From an uncultured Pelagibacteraceae bacterium (GTDB lineage Bacteria > Pseudomonadota > Alphaproteobacteria > Pelagibacterales > Pelagibacteraceae), in contig CACBLI010000002.1 in assembly GCA_902540235.1 (NCBI GenBank), forward strand, positions 1 through 64,000: a DNA stretch of 64,000 nucleotides, given 5' to 3'. The notes beneath the pieces are model-generated. The model saw nothing but the letters and a program-made list of their open reading frames with translations, was not told the origin of the DNA and did not search any database. This document shows, piece after piece, positions 33,627 through 41,469 of the stretch (its first letter is position 1; every line of letters starts with the position of its first letter). The translations under genes were made by a program, and so were the position numbers.

Positions 33627-34667
33627 TTAGTGATTTATCGATGATGAGAAATTCCAGGAACAATCAAAACTAGGTATGTAAACTCTAGATAAACTAGTAT
33701 TTCCAAAATGATGATTAAATACATTTAACCAATTTTCAACTTGAAGAGGTTTTTTATCTTGGCTGCCAACTTGAGCGGTAATAACTCCTTTAGGTTTGAG
33801 TATTCTAACTAAAGAGTCCATATTTTTTGCAGCGAGATCAATGCAAAACTGGTCATCATTTAAATCTACAAAAATATGATCATATGTATCTTCATTCACT
33901 GTTTTTATGCTTTCAAAAGCATCACCCCAGACACATTTTACAGAATTTTTTTCTGTAGCTTTTTTTCCTATATCACCAAGATGTTTGTTACAAACTTCAA
34001 CAACTTCTGGATCTAATTCATACCAATCTATAAAGTTAAACTTTTTTGAAATACATTCTCTTGCAACACCGCCATCCCCACCACCAATTATTGCAGCTCT
34101 CTCTTTTTTTTTGTTTAATTTTAAACCAGCACCAACAAAAGTTGAGCTATACAAATGTTCATCTGAAGCAGCTACTTGAATTTCACCATCAATAAATAAA
34201 GATTTTCCAAACTGCTCCAATTCTAAAATTTCTATATGTTGACCAACTTTTGATTTAAAGTCTTCTAAAACTTCATTTACAACATACGATTTTTGTAATC
34301 CTGGTGAACTATAGATATCGTGGTAAAGAGATCTTGTATCTCTATTAAATTCTTTTTTAACTACACGTCTATGTTCAAATTCTTTTTTAACAATATCTAT
34401 TGCCACTGATGGACTTATTTTTCCACAGGTAAAAAAATCAAAACTAATTATTCCTTTTTCTGGAAATGTATGAAAGCTGATGTGACTTTCAGCTAATAAA
34501 GCTAAAATTGTAAAGCCCTGAGGTTCAAATTTATATTTAGAAATATTAAGAATAGTTACATCTGCTGCTTTAGCAATTTTATTTATGACTTTTTCAAAAA
34601 CTGAAGGATCGTACTCTTTTGTAGTACCTATAATATCTAAAGTAATATGCTCCCCAACTTTAATCAT
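33627..34667 (-). CDS. Fused S-adenosylmethionine decarboxylase-spermidine synthase
   Basis: A 346-residue two-domain enzyme. The N-terminal part, residues 1-115, is a class 1 AdoMetDC: the self-cleaving pair Glu60-Ser61 lies in LLAESHISFHTFPEKG, with His66 and Cys81 (FFTCG) also in place. The C-terminal part, residues 125-346, is spermidine synthase, with EIQVAASDEHLYS, the decarboxy-SAM site IIGGGDGGVAREC, GDAFESI and the catalytic Asp in FVDLNDD. Together they convert SAM plus putrescine (or another diamine) to a polyamine and release methylthioadenosine. Normally these are separate genes. Downstream of the MTA salvage genes with a 1-base gap, it closes the cycle. No ornithine decarboxylase is in the window. 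Confidence 0.92.
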   Translation of the reverse strand: MIKVGEHITLDIIGTTKEYDPSVFEKVINKIAKAADVTILNISKYKFEPQGFTILALLAESHISFHTFPEKGIISFDFFTCGKISPSVAIDIVKKEFEHRRVVKKEFNRDTRSLYHDIYSSPGLQKSYVVNEVLEDFKSKVGQHIEILELEQFGKSLFIDGEIQVAASDEHLYSSTFVGAGLKLNKKKERAAIIGGGDGGVARECISKKFNFIDWYELDPEVVEVCNKHLGDIGKKATEKNSVKCVWGDAFESIKTVNEDTYDHIFVDLNDDQFCIDLAAKNMDSLVRILKPKGVITAQVGSQDKKPLQVENWLNVFNHHFGNTSLSRVYIPSFDCSWNFSSSINH

Positions 34668-34668
34668 C

Positions 34669-35325
34669 TTACCCTTTTTTATAGTTTTTAGCTTTATCTA
34701 AAACTTTTTTCATTTCTTCAAATGATAGAATTTTAGGTTGTCCTAATCTTAAAGCAATAGTGTATTGATGACAAATATTTTCTATCTCTTGTGCAAGTTC
34801 AAAGGCTTGCTCTAAATTTTTTCCAAAAGCAACCTGGCCGTGATTAGACATTAGACATGCAGATCTATTTTCTAAAGCTTTGATAACATTTTTAGATAAC
34901 TCTTCTGTTCCAAAAGTAGCGTATTCTGCACATTTAATGTCATCTCCGCCTGCTAGAGCAACCATATAATGAAATGGTGGAATTGGTTTTCCATGTGAGG
35001 ATACAGCTGTTGCGTGTGGAGAGTGAGCATGAACAATAGCCTGTGCTTCTTTTTTATTTACATAAATATCTCGATGAAATCTCCATTCTGATGATGGCTT
35101 GTTGATTGAATCATTTTTCTCCTCTAATTCATTTAAACCCATGAAAACGATATCATTAGCTTTTAGAGTTTCATATTTTTTTCCTGAAGGAGTAATTAAA
35201 TATCCCTCTATATCATCTTCTATTCCCCTTAATGATATATTGCCCGACCTAAGAGGTGAGAGATTTGTAGAATTTAATTTTAATGAATATTCAATAATCT
35301 GATTTCTTTTATCTAAGTTCTTCAT
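34669..35325 (-). CDS. Class II aldolase, probable 5-methylthioribulose-1-phosphate aldolase
   Basis: A 218-residue class II aldolase/adducin-fold protein. Zinc ligands appear in IVHAHSPHATAV (two His) and MSNHGQVAFG (third His). The catalytic acid is in PSSEWRFHRDIY. The opening RSGNISLRG and TPSGKKYE bind phosphate. L-fuculose-phosphate aldolase relatives of this size form the DHAP shunt, cleaving methylthioribulose-1-P to DHAP and methylthioacetaldehyde after MtnP and MtnA. MtnB, a dehydratase of the same fold, would be the alternative, but mtnC, mtnD and mtnK are missing here. It overlaps mtnA by 4 bases and lies 1 base before the speD-speE gene. Confidence 0.82.
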   Translation of the reverse strand: MKNLDKRNQIIEYSLKLNSTNLSPLRSGNISLRGIEDDIEGYLITPSGKKYETLKANDIVFMGLNELEEKNDSINKPSSEWRFHRDIYVNKKEAQAIVHAHSPHATAVSSHGKPIPPFHYMVALAGGDDIKCAEYATFGTEELSKNVIKALENRSACLMSNHGQVAFGKNLEQAFELAQEIENICHQYTIALRLGQPKILSFEEMKKVLDKAKNYKKG

Positions 35326-36392
35326 TTGAACAATTCTTTAAGTCCTTTTTCTGAAGCTTCACATACCCCTTTTTCGGTAATTAATCCCGTAACATATTTT
35401 GCTGGGGTCACATCAAAAGCTAAATTCATAGCTTTACTTTTTTTTGGATAAATTTGTATTTTTTTTATATCTCCTTTTTCATCTAAACCTTCAACATGAG
35501 ATAATTCATCTGAATTTCTCTCCTCTATTGGAATATCTTTATGATTTTTTATATTCCAATCAATAGTTGAACTTGGTAGTGCAACATAAAAAGGAATATT
35601 ATTATCATGAGCTGCCAGTGCTTTAAGATAAGTTCCAACTTTATTACAAACATCTCCATTGGCTAGAGTTCTATCTGTTCCAACAATACACATATCAACT
35701 TCACCTCTTTGCATTAATATGCCACCTGTATTATCTGCAATGATTGTGTTCTTAATTCCTTCCTCATTTAACTCATAAGAAGTTAGATTTGCTCCTTGAT
35801 TTCTTGGCCTAGTTTCATCTGCCCAAACATGAACTGGAATTCCTTTTTTATGAGCATGATAAATTGGAGAAGTTGCTGTTCCCCAATTAATTGTTGCAAG
35901 CCATCCTGCATTACAATGAGTTAATATATTAACTGTATCTTTTTTTTTATTATAAATTTCCTCTATAATTTTAAGACCATTTAATCCTATATTTTCACAA
36001 AATTTTATGTCCTCCTCACAAATATCTTTTGCTTCATTCAAAGCTATTTCTAAGATTTTATCACTATTAAAGCCTGATAATTTTTTCATCATTCTATCAA
36101 CAGACCACTTTAAATTTATTGCTGTTGGTCTTGAACTAATTAAATCTTCTGCAGATTTCTTTAAAAATGATTGATCATTATTTTCAATAATTGCTAAAAC
36201 CAAGCCATAAGCAGCAGTTGCTCCTATTAGTGGTGCGCCTCTTACTTCCATTACTTTAATTGCATTTATTGCATTCTTAACGGTTTTAAGATCTTTAATT
36301 ATAAATTGGTGAGGAAGTTTTGTTTGATCAATGATTTTTACAATATTATTTTCAAACCAGATAGTACGATATTCTTTTCCTTCTATTCTCAT
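35322..36392 (-). CDS. mtnA: S-methyl-5-thioribose-1-phosphate isomerase
   Basis: Isomerises methylthioribose-1-P to methylthioribulose-1-P in methionine/MTA salvage. The 356-residue protein has the MtnA pattern. MEVRGAPLIGATAAYG lies at about residue 48, and the catalytic cysteine is in THCNAGWLATINWGTA (about residue 160). The catalytic Asp is in IVGTDRTLANGDVCNKVGTY (about residue 240) and the C-terminal FDVTPAKYVTGLITEKG ends the core. Confusion with eIF2B-like sugar isomerases is unlikely because of these residues and the genes around it. Overlaps of 4 bases with both mtnP and the aldolase gene indicate coupled translation. Confidence 0.95.
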   Translation of the reverse strand: MRIEGKEYRTIWFENNIVKIIDQTKLPHQFIIKDLKTVKNAINAIKVMEVRGAPLIGATAAYGLVLAIIENNDQSFLKKSAEDLISSRPTAINLKWSVDRMMKKLSGFNSDKILEIALNEAKDICEEDIKFCENIGLNGLKIIEEIYNKKKDTVNILTHCNAGWLATINWGTATSPIYHAHKKGIPVHVWADETRPRNQGANLTSYELNEEGIKNTIIADNTGGILMQRGEVDMCIVGTDRTLANGDVCNKVGTYLKALAAHDNNIPFYVALPSSTIDWNIKNHKDIPIEERNSDELSHVEGLDEKGDIKKIQIYPKKSKAMNLAFDVTPAKYVTGLITEKGVCEASEKGLKELFK

Positions 36393-37261
36393 TTATTTAA
36401 AACTCTACCAGCGACTGTTTTGAGCTTATCTATCGTTTTTTTAGTTCTTTTTTCAGGAGAGGTTATTATTGCTACATCTAAACAATTGTTAGTTGGATCG
36501 TTTGGATCAATATGATTTTCAAAATTTTTTATTAAATTTTTTATCATGTTTTTAGCTTTTGCTGCATTTCCTAAAAGAACTTTTATTACTTGTTGAACAT
36601 CAACATTTGCATGATCTGGATGCCAACAATCATAATCCGTAACCATTGAAACAGACGCGTATCTTATCTCTGCTTCTCTTGCCAGTTTTGCTTCAGGCAT
36701 GTTAGTCATACCAATTACATCTGCCTTCCACGATCTATATAAATTTGACTCTGCTAATGTTGAAAATTGTGGTCCTTCCATAACGACATATGTTCCATTT
36801 CTTTGATATTCAATTTTTTCTTTTTTAATTGCCTCCTCACAAGCATTCATTAAACCATTAGATGTTGGATGTGCCATCGAGACATGTGCAACAATTTCAT
36901 TATCGAAAAATGTTTTCTCTCTGGCAAAAGTACGATCAATAAACTGATCAACAATAACAAATTTTCCTGGCGGTAAATTCTCTTTTAAAGAGCCAACAGC
37001 AGAAACTGATACAATATCTGTGACGCCTAATTGTTTAAGAGCATCTATATTAGCTCTAAAATTAATTCTTGAAGGAGATATATAGTGTCCTCTTCCATGC
37101 CTTGGTAAAAAATACACCTCTTTATTGTTATAATTAGTTTTTAAAATTTGGTCTGACGGTTTCCCCCAAGGTGTATTTAAATCTAATAATTCTCTTTTTT
37201 TAAACTCCTCAACATCATAAAGTCCACTACCACCTATGATTGCTAATTTATTTATTGTCAT
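36389..37261 (-). CDS. mtnP: 5'-methylthioadenosine phosphorylase
   Basis: Splits MTA with phosphate into adenine and methylthioribose-1-P. The 290-residue protein begins LAIIGGSGLYDVE (phosphate loop). It continues with FLPRHGRGHYISPSRINFRANIDALK, MEGPQFSTLAESNLYRSW (substrate base/ribose), GMTNMPEAKLAREAE and TDYDCWH, all as in MtnP. The segment MTNMPEA with TDYD favours methylthioadenosine and adenine rather than guanosine. It is the first gene of the MTA module and is divergent from apt with 42 bases between starts. Confidence 0.94.
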   Translation of the reverse strand: MTINKLAIIGGSGLYDVEEFKKRELLDLNTPWGKPSDQILKTNYNNKEVYFLPRHGRGHYISPSRINFRANIDALKQLGVTDIVSVSAVGSLKENLPPGKFVIVDQFIDRTFAREKTFFDNEIVAHVSMAHPTSNGLMNACEEAIKKEKIEYQRNGTYVVMEGPQFSTLAESNLYRSWKADVIGMTNMPEAKLAREAEIRYASVSMVTDYDCWHPDHANVDVQQVIKVLLGNAAKAKNMIKNLIKNFENHIDPNDPTNNCLDVAIITSPEKRTKKTIDKLKTVAGRVLNK

Positions 37262-37303
37262 GTCAAAAAATTAACTTATTTATACTTTTTATAAATAACA
37301 ATT

Positions 37304-37831
37304 ATGAATTTAAAAGATTTTATCAGATCAATCCCAGATTATCCAAAAAAAGGTATATTATTTAGGGATATCACCACACTAATAAAGGATGAGAATGCAT
37401 TTTCAGAAACTATAAATCAAATTGTAGATAGATCAAAAAAAATTGAATTTAACAAAATTGCAGCGGTAGAGTCTAGAGGCTTTGTTTTTGCCTCAGCTAT
37501 TTCTTACATTTTAAAAAAACCTTTTATTATGCTTCGAAAAAAAAATAAATTACCCGCAGATGTTCATTCTGTTGATTTTGAATTAGAGTATGGGACTGCA
37601 ACAATCGAAGTTCATAGAGACTCTATTGAAAAAAGTGATAGGATTTTGATTATAGACGATTTGATAGCAACTGGAGGAACCGCTGAGGCTGCGGCTAAGT
37701 TAGTTTCAATATCAGGAGGAAAAGTTGCTGGTTTTATATTTGTGATAAATTTATTTGATTTAAATGGTTCAGACAATTTAATAAAAAAAGGATATACAGT
37801 GGAAAACTTAATCGAGTTTCCAGGTCATTAA
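37304..37831 (+). CDS. apt: Adenine phosphoribosyltransferase
   Basis: Converts adenine and PRPP to AMP, recovering the base set free by MtnP. The 175-residue protein shows DFIRSIPDYPKKGILFRDITTLI at residues 4-26. The flexible-loop segment FIMLRKKNKLPADV and the PRPP-binding motif ILIIDDLIATGGTAEAA (near residue 122) follow. The length and all family regions are complete. It is divergent from mtnP and 7 bases before rfbB. The pairing with MTA phosphorylase makes metabolic sense, since no other adenine-releasing step is visible here. Confidence 0.94.
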   Translation: MNLKDFIRSIPDYPKKGILFRDITTLIKDENAFSETINQIVDRSKKIEFNKIAAVESRGFVFASAISYILKKPFIMLRKKNKLPADVHSVDFELEYGTATIEVHRDSIEKSDRILIIDDLIATGGTAEAAAKLVSISGGKVAGFIFVINLFDLNGSDNLIKKGYTVENLIEFPGH

Positions 37832-37838
37832 AAAATAA

Positions 37839-38852
37839 ATGAAAAAAGTAATTGTTACTGGAGGACTGGGATTTATTGGTAGTAATTTAATTGATATGTT
37901 AATTAGCAAAAATTACCATGTTATTAATATTGATAAAATTACTTATTCTTCCAATTTTTACAACACTAGAGAACATCGAAATTCTAGAAAATATAAATTT
38001 ATTAAATGTGATATTAAAGAAAAGAAAATAAAAAAAATTTTATTTAATTATAAACCTATCGCAATTTTCAACCTTGCTGCAGAAACACATGTAGATAGAT
38101 CAATTGACAATCCTGAAAATTTTATTCAAAGTAATATAGTTGGGATTTATAATTTATTAGAATGTTTCAAAGAATTTTCAAAAAAATATAAATCTAAACT
38201 AATTCATATTTCTACAGATGAAGTATATGGTGATATTTTGACTGGAAGATCAGCTGAGAATTATCCTTATCAACCAAGCTCGCCTTATGCTGCGAGCAAA
38301 GCAGCTTCGGATCATTTGGTAAGTTCTTATGTAAGAACTTATAAAATCCCTGCAATAATTACAAATTGTTCAAATAATTATGGGCCTAAACAACATCCAG
38401 AAAAATTAATCCCAAAGCTTATTTATAATATTTTAAATAACAAACCTTTGCCAATATACGGCAAGGGAACAAACTCAAGAGAATGGATATACGTTAAAGA
38501 TCACTGTGAGGCTCTATTAAAAGTTTTTACAAAAGGAAGAATTGGACAATTTTATAATATTGGGTCCAATAAAAATTTGAATAATTTACAAGTGTCACAA
38601 AAATTAATTAAAATTTCTAAAAATTCAATTAAATTAAAAGATAAAGTTAAGATTATTTTTGTTAAAGATCGTCCAGGACATGACATTAGGTATGCTTTAA
38701 ATAGTAACAAAATAAAGAATGAATTGGGCTGGTCCCCAAAAATAAATTTTGAACAAGGTATAAAGTTAACTTTTGATTGGTACAATAAAAATAAAAATTA
38801 TTATAAATCTTTATCAAAAAAAGATATTGTAACAAGATTAGGAAAAGGATGA
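37839..38852 (+). CDS. rfbB: dTDP-glucose 4,6-dehydratase
   Basis: The second step of dTDP-deoxysugar synthesis. The 337-residue short-chain dehydrogenase/reductase has the NAD motif TGGLGFIGSNLID at residues 7-19, NLAAETHVDRSIDNP, the catalytic region STDEVYGDI, and the Tyr/Lys pair in SPYAASKAASDH (YxxxK). NCSNNYGPKQHPEKLIP is typical of RfbB. It overlaps rfbA by 4 bases (ATGA). The genes for later steps (rfbC, rfbD) are not here, so the final sugar is not defined; rhamnose or an amino-deoxysugar is likely for LPS. Confidence 0.95.
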   Translation: MKKVIVTGGLGFIGSNLIDMLISKNYHVINIDKITYSSNFYNTREHRNSRKYKFIKCDIKEKKIKKILFNYKPIAIFNLAAETHVDRSIDNPENFIQSNIVGIYNLLECFKEFSKKYKSKLIHISTDEVYGDILTGRSAENYPYQPSSPYAASKAASDHLVSSYVRTYKIPAIITNCSNNYGPKQHPEKLIPKLIYNILNNKPLPIYGKGTNSREWIYVKDHCEALLKVFTKGRIGQFYNIGSNKNLNNLQVSQKLIKISKNSIKLKDKVKIIFVKDRPGHDIRYALNSNKIKNELGWSPKINFEQGIKLTFDWYNKNKNYYKSLSKKDIVTRLGKG

Positions 38853-39718
38853 TCAAAAAAGGGATTATTTTAGCTGGGGGAAAAGGGACAAGAATGAGTC
38901 CACTTACGAAAGCTGTAAATAAACAACTTCTACCAATTTATGATAAACCACTTATATTTTATCCATTATCAATTTTGATGCTTGCAAATATCAAAGATAT
39001 ACTAATTATCGTTAATAAAGGCCAATTAAACCAATACAAAAAAATTATCCCAAATGGAAAAAACCTGGGTATTAAAATTAGTTATTTAGAACAAGATAAA
39101 CCGCGAGGACTACCTGATGCTTTTGTAATAGGAGAAAAGTTTATCGGTAAAGAGAATGTAGCAATGATTTTAGGTGATAATTTCTTCTACGGTCAAAATT
39201 TAACTAGTAAACTTATCAAAAATACAAAACTAAAAAAAGGAGCTAGGGTCGTTTTACATAAAGTGACTAAACCAGATGTTTTTGGAGTTGCTAAAATCAA
39301 TAAAAATAACAAAATTATTTCGATTAAAGAAAAACCCAAAAAATTTTTATCAGATCTTGCTATAACAGGTTTGTACTTTTTTGATAATAGAGTAGTTAAA
39401 TTTGCAAAAAAACTGAAACCATCTAAAAGAGGTGAAGTTGAGATAGTTGATTTACTAAATATTTATAGATTAAAAAATCAATTAACAGCAGACTTAATCG
39501 GAAGAGGTGGTGCCTGGCTTGATACTGGTTCAATAGAGGATTTTTATAAGACATCTGCTTTTGTGTCAGCAATAGAAAATAGACAGGGTTTTAAAATTGC
39601 TTGTCTTGAAGAGGTTTCATTAAATAAAAGATGGATTTCTAAAAAAGAAATTAACGCATCAATAAGATTCTATGGAAATTGTGAATATTCAAATTATTTG
39701 AAGAAACTAATTAATTGA
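38849..39718 (+). CDS. rfbA: Glucose-1-phosphate thymidylyltransferase
   Basis: Makes dTDP-glucose from glucose-1-P and dTTP. The 289-residue protein begins GIILAGGKGTRMSPLTKAVNKQLLP split over residues 5-29, with the nucleotide-binding G-G-x-G-T-R core. QDKPRGLPDAFVIG, ILGDNFFYG (metal Asp), IKEKPKKFLSDLAITGLYFFD and GGAWLDTGSIEDFYKTSAFV follow, as in RfbA/RmlA. The start overlaps the rfbB stop. It is the last gene of apt-rfbB-rfbA before the opposite-strand tRNA, 4 bases away. Confidence 0.95.
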   Translation: MIKKGIILAGGKGTRMSPLTKAVNKQLLPIYDKPLIFYPLSILMLANIKDILIIVNKGQLNQYKKIIPNGKNLGIKISYLEQDKPRGLPDAFVIGEKFIGKENVAMILGDNFFYGQNLTSKLIKNTKLKKGARVVLHKVTKPDVFGVAKINKNNKIISIKEKPKKFLSDLAITGLYFFDNRVVKFAKKLKPSKRGEVEIVDLLNIYRLKNQLTADLIGRGGAWLDTGSIEDFYKTSAFVSAIENRQGFKIACLEEVSLNKRWISKKEINASIRFYGNCEYSNYLKKLIN

Positions 39719-39722
39719 ATTT

Positions 39723-39799
39723 TGGTAGCGGGAAGTGGGATCGAACCACTGACCTCGGGCTTATGAGTCCCGCGCTCTAACCAACTGAGCTACCCCGCC
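39723..39799 (-). tRNA. tRNA-Met (anticodon CAT), elongator type
   Basis: On the minus strand a 77-base cloverleaf begins GGCGGGGTAGCTCAGTTGG and ends with CCA encoded in the genome. The D-arm is GCTC/GAGC. The anticodon stem CGGGA/GCCCG encloses CTCATAA (CAT), with one A-G mismatch at its top. The T-arm is AGTGG TTCGATC CCACT, and the discriminator is A. The opening G-U pair and GGCGGGG are like elongator tRNA-Met in alphaproteobacteria. An Ile2 (lysidine-modified CAT) identity cannot be fully excluded. Confidence 0.92.
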
Positions 39800-39893
39800 A
39801 ATTCGAATTAATTTATAATAGATTTTTTATATGAAAAAATCAATTTTTTTAACGTTTTAATAATTTTTATTATATCATAAAAAAATTAGTATA

Positions 39894-40886
39894 ATGAAAA
39901 TTTTATATATTCACTCAAACGATAACAATCATCAATTTTATAATGATTATATGAATGACTTACTTCTTCATGGCTTAAGAGAACTTTATGGAAATGATGT
40001 TATAGACTATCCAGGTTGTTGGTACCTTTACAATGATGAAATTAAAAAAAGAAAATATGATGAAAAAAGATTTTGGGGTAAAGGTTTTACAATTAAAAAT
40101 ATCTTAGAAAACTTTAATTTAATAGATAGAGAAAATATTAGGCAAAAAATAAGAAATAGATATTTTGATCTTGTAATTTATGGTTCTATTAGAAGATCAG
40201 ATTTATTTTTGGACGAAGTAGTAAAATATAATAATAAATTTTTATTTATTGATGGGGAGGATGATAGTTATATTCAAACTAAGTATTCAAATCTAGGTTT
40301 ATACTTCAAAAGAGAGTTGCTAGCAGAAAATACTAAGATACAACCTATAAGTTTTGCAATACCTAAATCTAAGATTTTAGAGGAAATCGATTATCATCCA
40401 AAAAATATATTAGCTCCGCTCATACCTGGAAAATTAAATACTTATATTTACAATGATGAAAGTTCGTACTACGAAATGTACAAAAAAAGTATTTTTGCCT
40501 TAACTTACAAAAAAGCTGGATGGGACTGTCTTAGACATTATGAGATTCTTATGAATGGTTGTATACCCTTATTTTTAGATATAAAAAATTGTCCAACTAA
40601 TACTTTATCTACTCTCCCAAAGGAGCAGTTAATCTATTTTCTTAACAATTTTAATAAAATATTTTCTTTTTATAATCCATTTAAAATCTTTAAAAAAAAA
40701 TATCTCACATTTCAAAGAATTATTTTATTTTTAAAATTTAATTATAAGAATAAGGACTTAGAAAGATTTATTGAGGAAAATGAGGAAATTTTTGAAATAA
40801 AGAATAAACTTTTAGATTTTACGAAAAAAAATTTAACAACAGAAACACTTGCGAAATATACTTTAGATTGTTTCAAAGAGCGCTAA
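39894..40886 (+). CDS. Unrecognised glycosyltransferase-like protein
   Basis: A 330-residue soluble protein. The beginning ILYIHSNDNNHQFYNDYMN and VIYGSIRRSDLFLDEV look like an N-terminal Rossmann half. The segment FALTYKKAGWDCLRHYEILMNGCIPLFLD (about residues 200-230) resembles the C-terminal donor-site pattern of GT-B enzymes of the exostosin/GT1 type, where a conserved Arg/Glu pair binds the nucleotide sugar. The rest is Lys, Asn and Phe-rich. It follows rfbA and the tRNA, so a role in surface glycans is plausible. No family name can be given. Its last 14 bases overlap the small membrane protein gene on the other strand. Confidence 0.6.
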   Translation: MKILYIHSNDNNHQFYNDYMNDLLLHGLRELYGNDVIDYPGCWYLYNDEIKKRKYDEKRFWGKGFTIKNILENFNLIDRENIRQKIRNRYFDLVIYGSIRRSDLFLDEVVKYNNKFLFIDGEDDSYIQTKYSNLGLYFKRELLAENTKIQPISFAIPKSKILEEIDYHPKNILAPLIPGKLNTYIYNDESSYYEMYKKSIFALTYKKAGWDCLRHYEILMNGCIPLFLDIKNCPTNTLSTLPKEQLIYFLNNFNKIFSFYNPFKIFKKKYLTFQRIILFLKFNYKNKDLERFIEENEEIFEIKNKLLDFTKKNLTTETLAKYTLDCFKER

Positions 40887-41076
40887 TCAGCCCAGTAATT
40901 AATAGAGAGCCTGCAACACCAAATGTAATAATAAAGTTTCTCTTGATCACATTTTTTTCTTCGTTTTTAACTCTGTTTAAAAGAATATTTATATCTACTT
41001 TTTTTTCATTACTTAGCTCGTTATGATTTGAATTATTGTTGTTAACTTTTTGTTTTGTAGAGCTCTTAATTTGCAT
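40873..41076 (-). CDS. Small C-tail-anchored membrane protein, paralogue 1
   Basis: A 67-residue protein. It has a polar Asn/Ser/Lys-rich N terminus starting MQIKSSTKQK, the conserved stretch VDINILLNRVKNEEKNVIKRN, and a single C-terminal membrane span (FIITFGVAGSLLITGLISAL). The gene 46 bases upstream on the same strand has the same architecture: MQIK start, VDIN-x-L-x-x-R motif, Glu-x-x-x-x-x-K-x-N before the span. The two are therefore paralogues from a tandem duplication that has diverged. The shared motif across two frames shows that both are genuine proteins. Function unknown; divergent to a two-winged-helix regulator. Confidence 0.72.
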   Translation of the reverse strand: MQIKSSTKQKVNNNNSNHNELSNEKKVDINILLNRVKNEEKNVIKRNFIITFGVAGSLLITGLISAL

Positions 41077-41122
41077 ATTTTATTAAACCATATATTCTTT
41101 AATCATACAACCCAAATGAGAA

Positions 41123-41356
41123 TTACAAATACGTAACACTGATACCAGCAGCGATTATTAGCGTTAAACAACTTATTAGAATAAGGATATTTTTTTTTAA
41201 AATAATATTCTCTTTTTCTCTCAATCTTGATTTAAGAACGTTGATATCTACCCGTTGGGATGCTTGATTTGAATTTTTTAAAGACTTATTAGTATCTATA
41301 CTACTATTCGGGGTATCAATAGTGCTAGATTTATTCTCAAAGTCTTTAATTTGCAT
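41123..41356 (-). CDS. Small C-tail-anchored membrane protein, paralogue 2
   Basis: A 77-residue protein related to its downstream neighbour. It begins MQIKDFENKSS, has a disordered Ser/Thr/Asn segment, then VDINVLKSRLREKENIILKKN, then a C-terminal span (ILILISCLTLIIAAGISVTYL). The conserved pieces are the MQIK start, VDI(N)(I/V)L--R, an Asn before the span, and a GI-S pattern near the end. The N terminus should be cytoplasmic and basic, with the C terminus outside. It is divergent from the regulator gene by about 113 bases when that gene starts at 41470, so the pair may be its target or partner. Confidence 0.72.
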   Translation of the reverse strand: MQIKDFENKSSTIDTPNSSIDTNKSLKNSNQASQRVDINVLKSRLREKENIILKKNILILISCLTLIIAAGISVTYL

Positions 41357-41425
41357 TTGTAATATTTAATTTCATAATCTTAAAAAAAACAAATAAATCA
41401 AAGTTCAAAATGGGTCACTATTTTA

Positions 41426-41454
41426 TTGACACATGTTCATTTTGGGTTTCAAAT
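41426..41454 (+). promoter_or_regulatory. Sigma-70-type promoter for the two-winged-helix gene
   Basis: A perfect TTGACA (41426-41431) is followed after 17 bases by TCAAAT (41449-41454, four of six consensus matches). Transcription would begin near 41461, so the ATG at 41470 becomes the sensible start and the upstream ATG at 41410 is excluded. Confidence 0.55.
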
Positions 41455-41469
41455 ACAACAAATTATATT

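Noticed and set aside
39723-39799. Integration site or genomic island boundary at the tRNA gene
   Set aside because: No integrase, no repeat of the tRNA 3' end in the window, and A/T content does not change across it.
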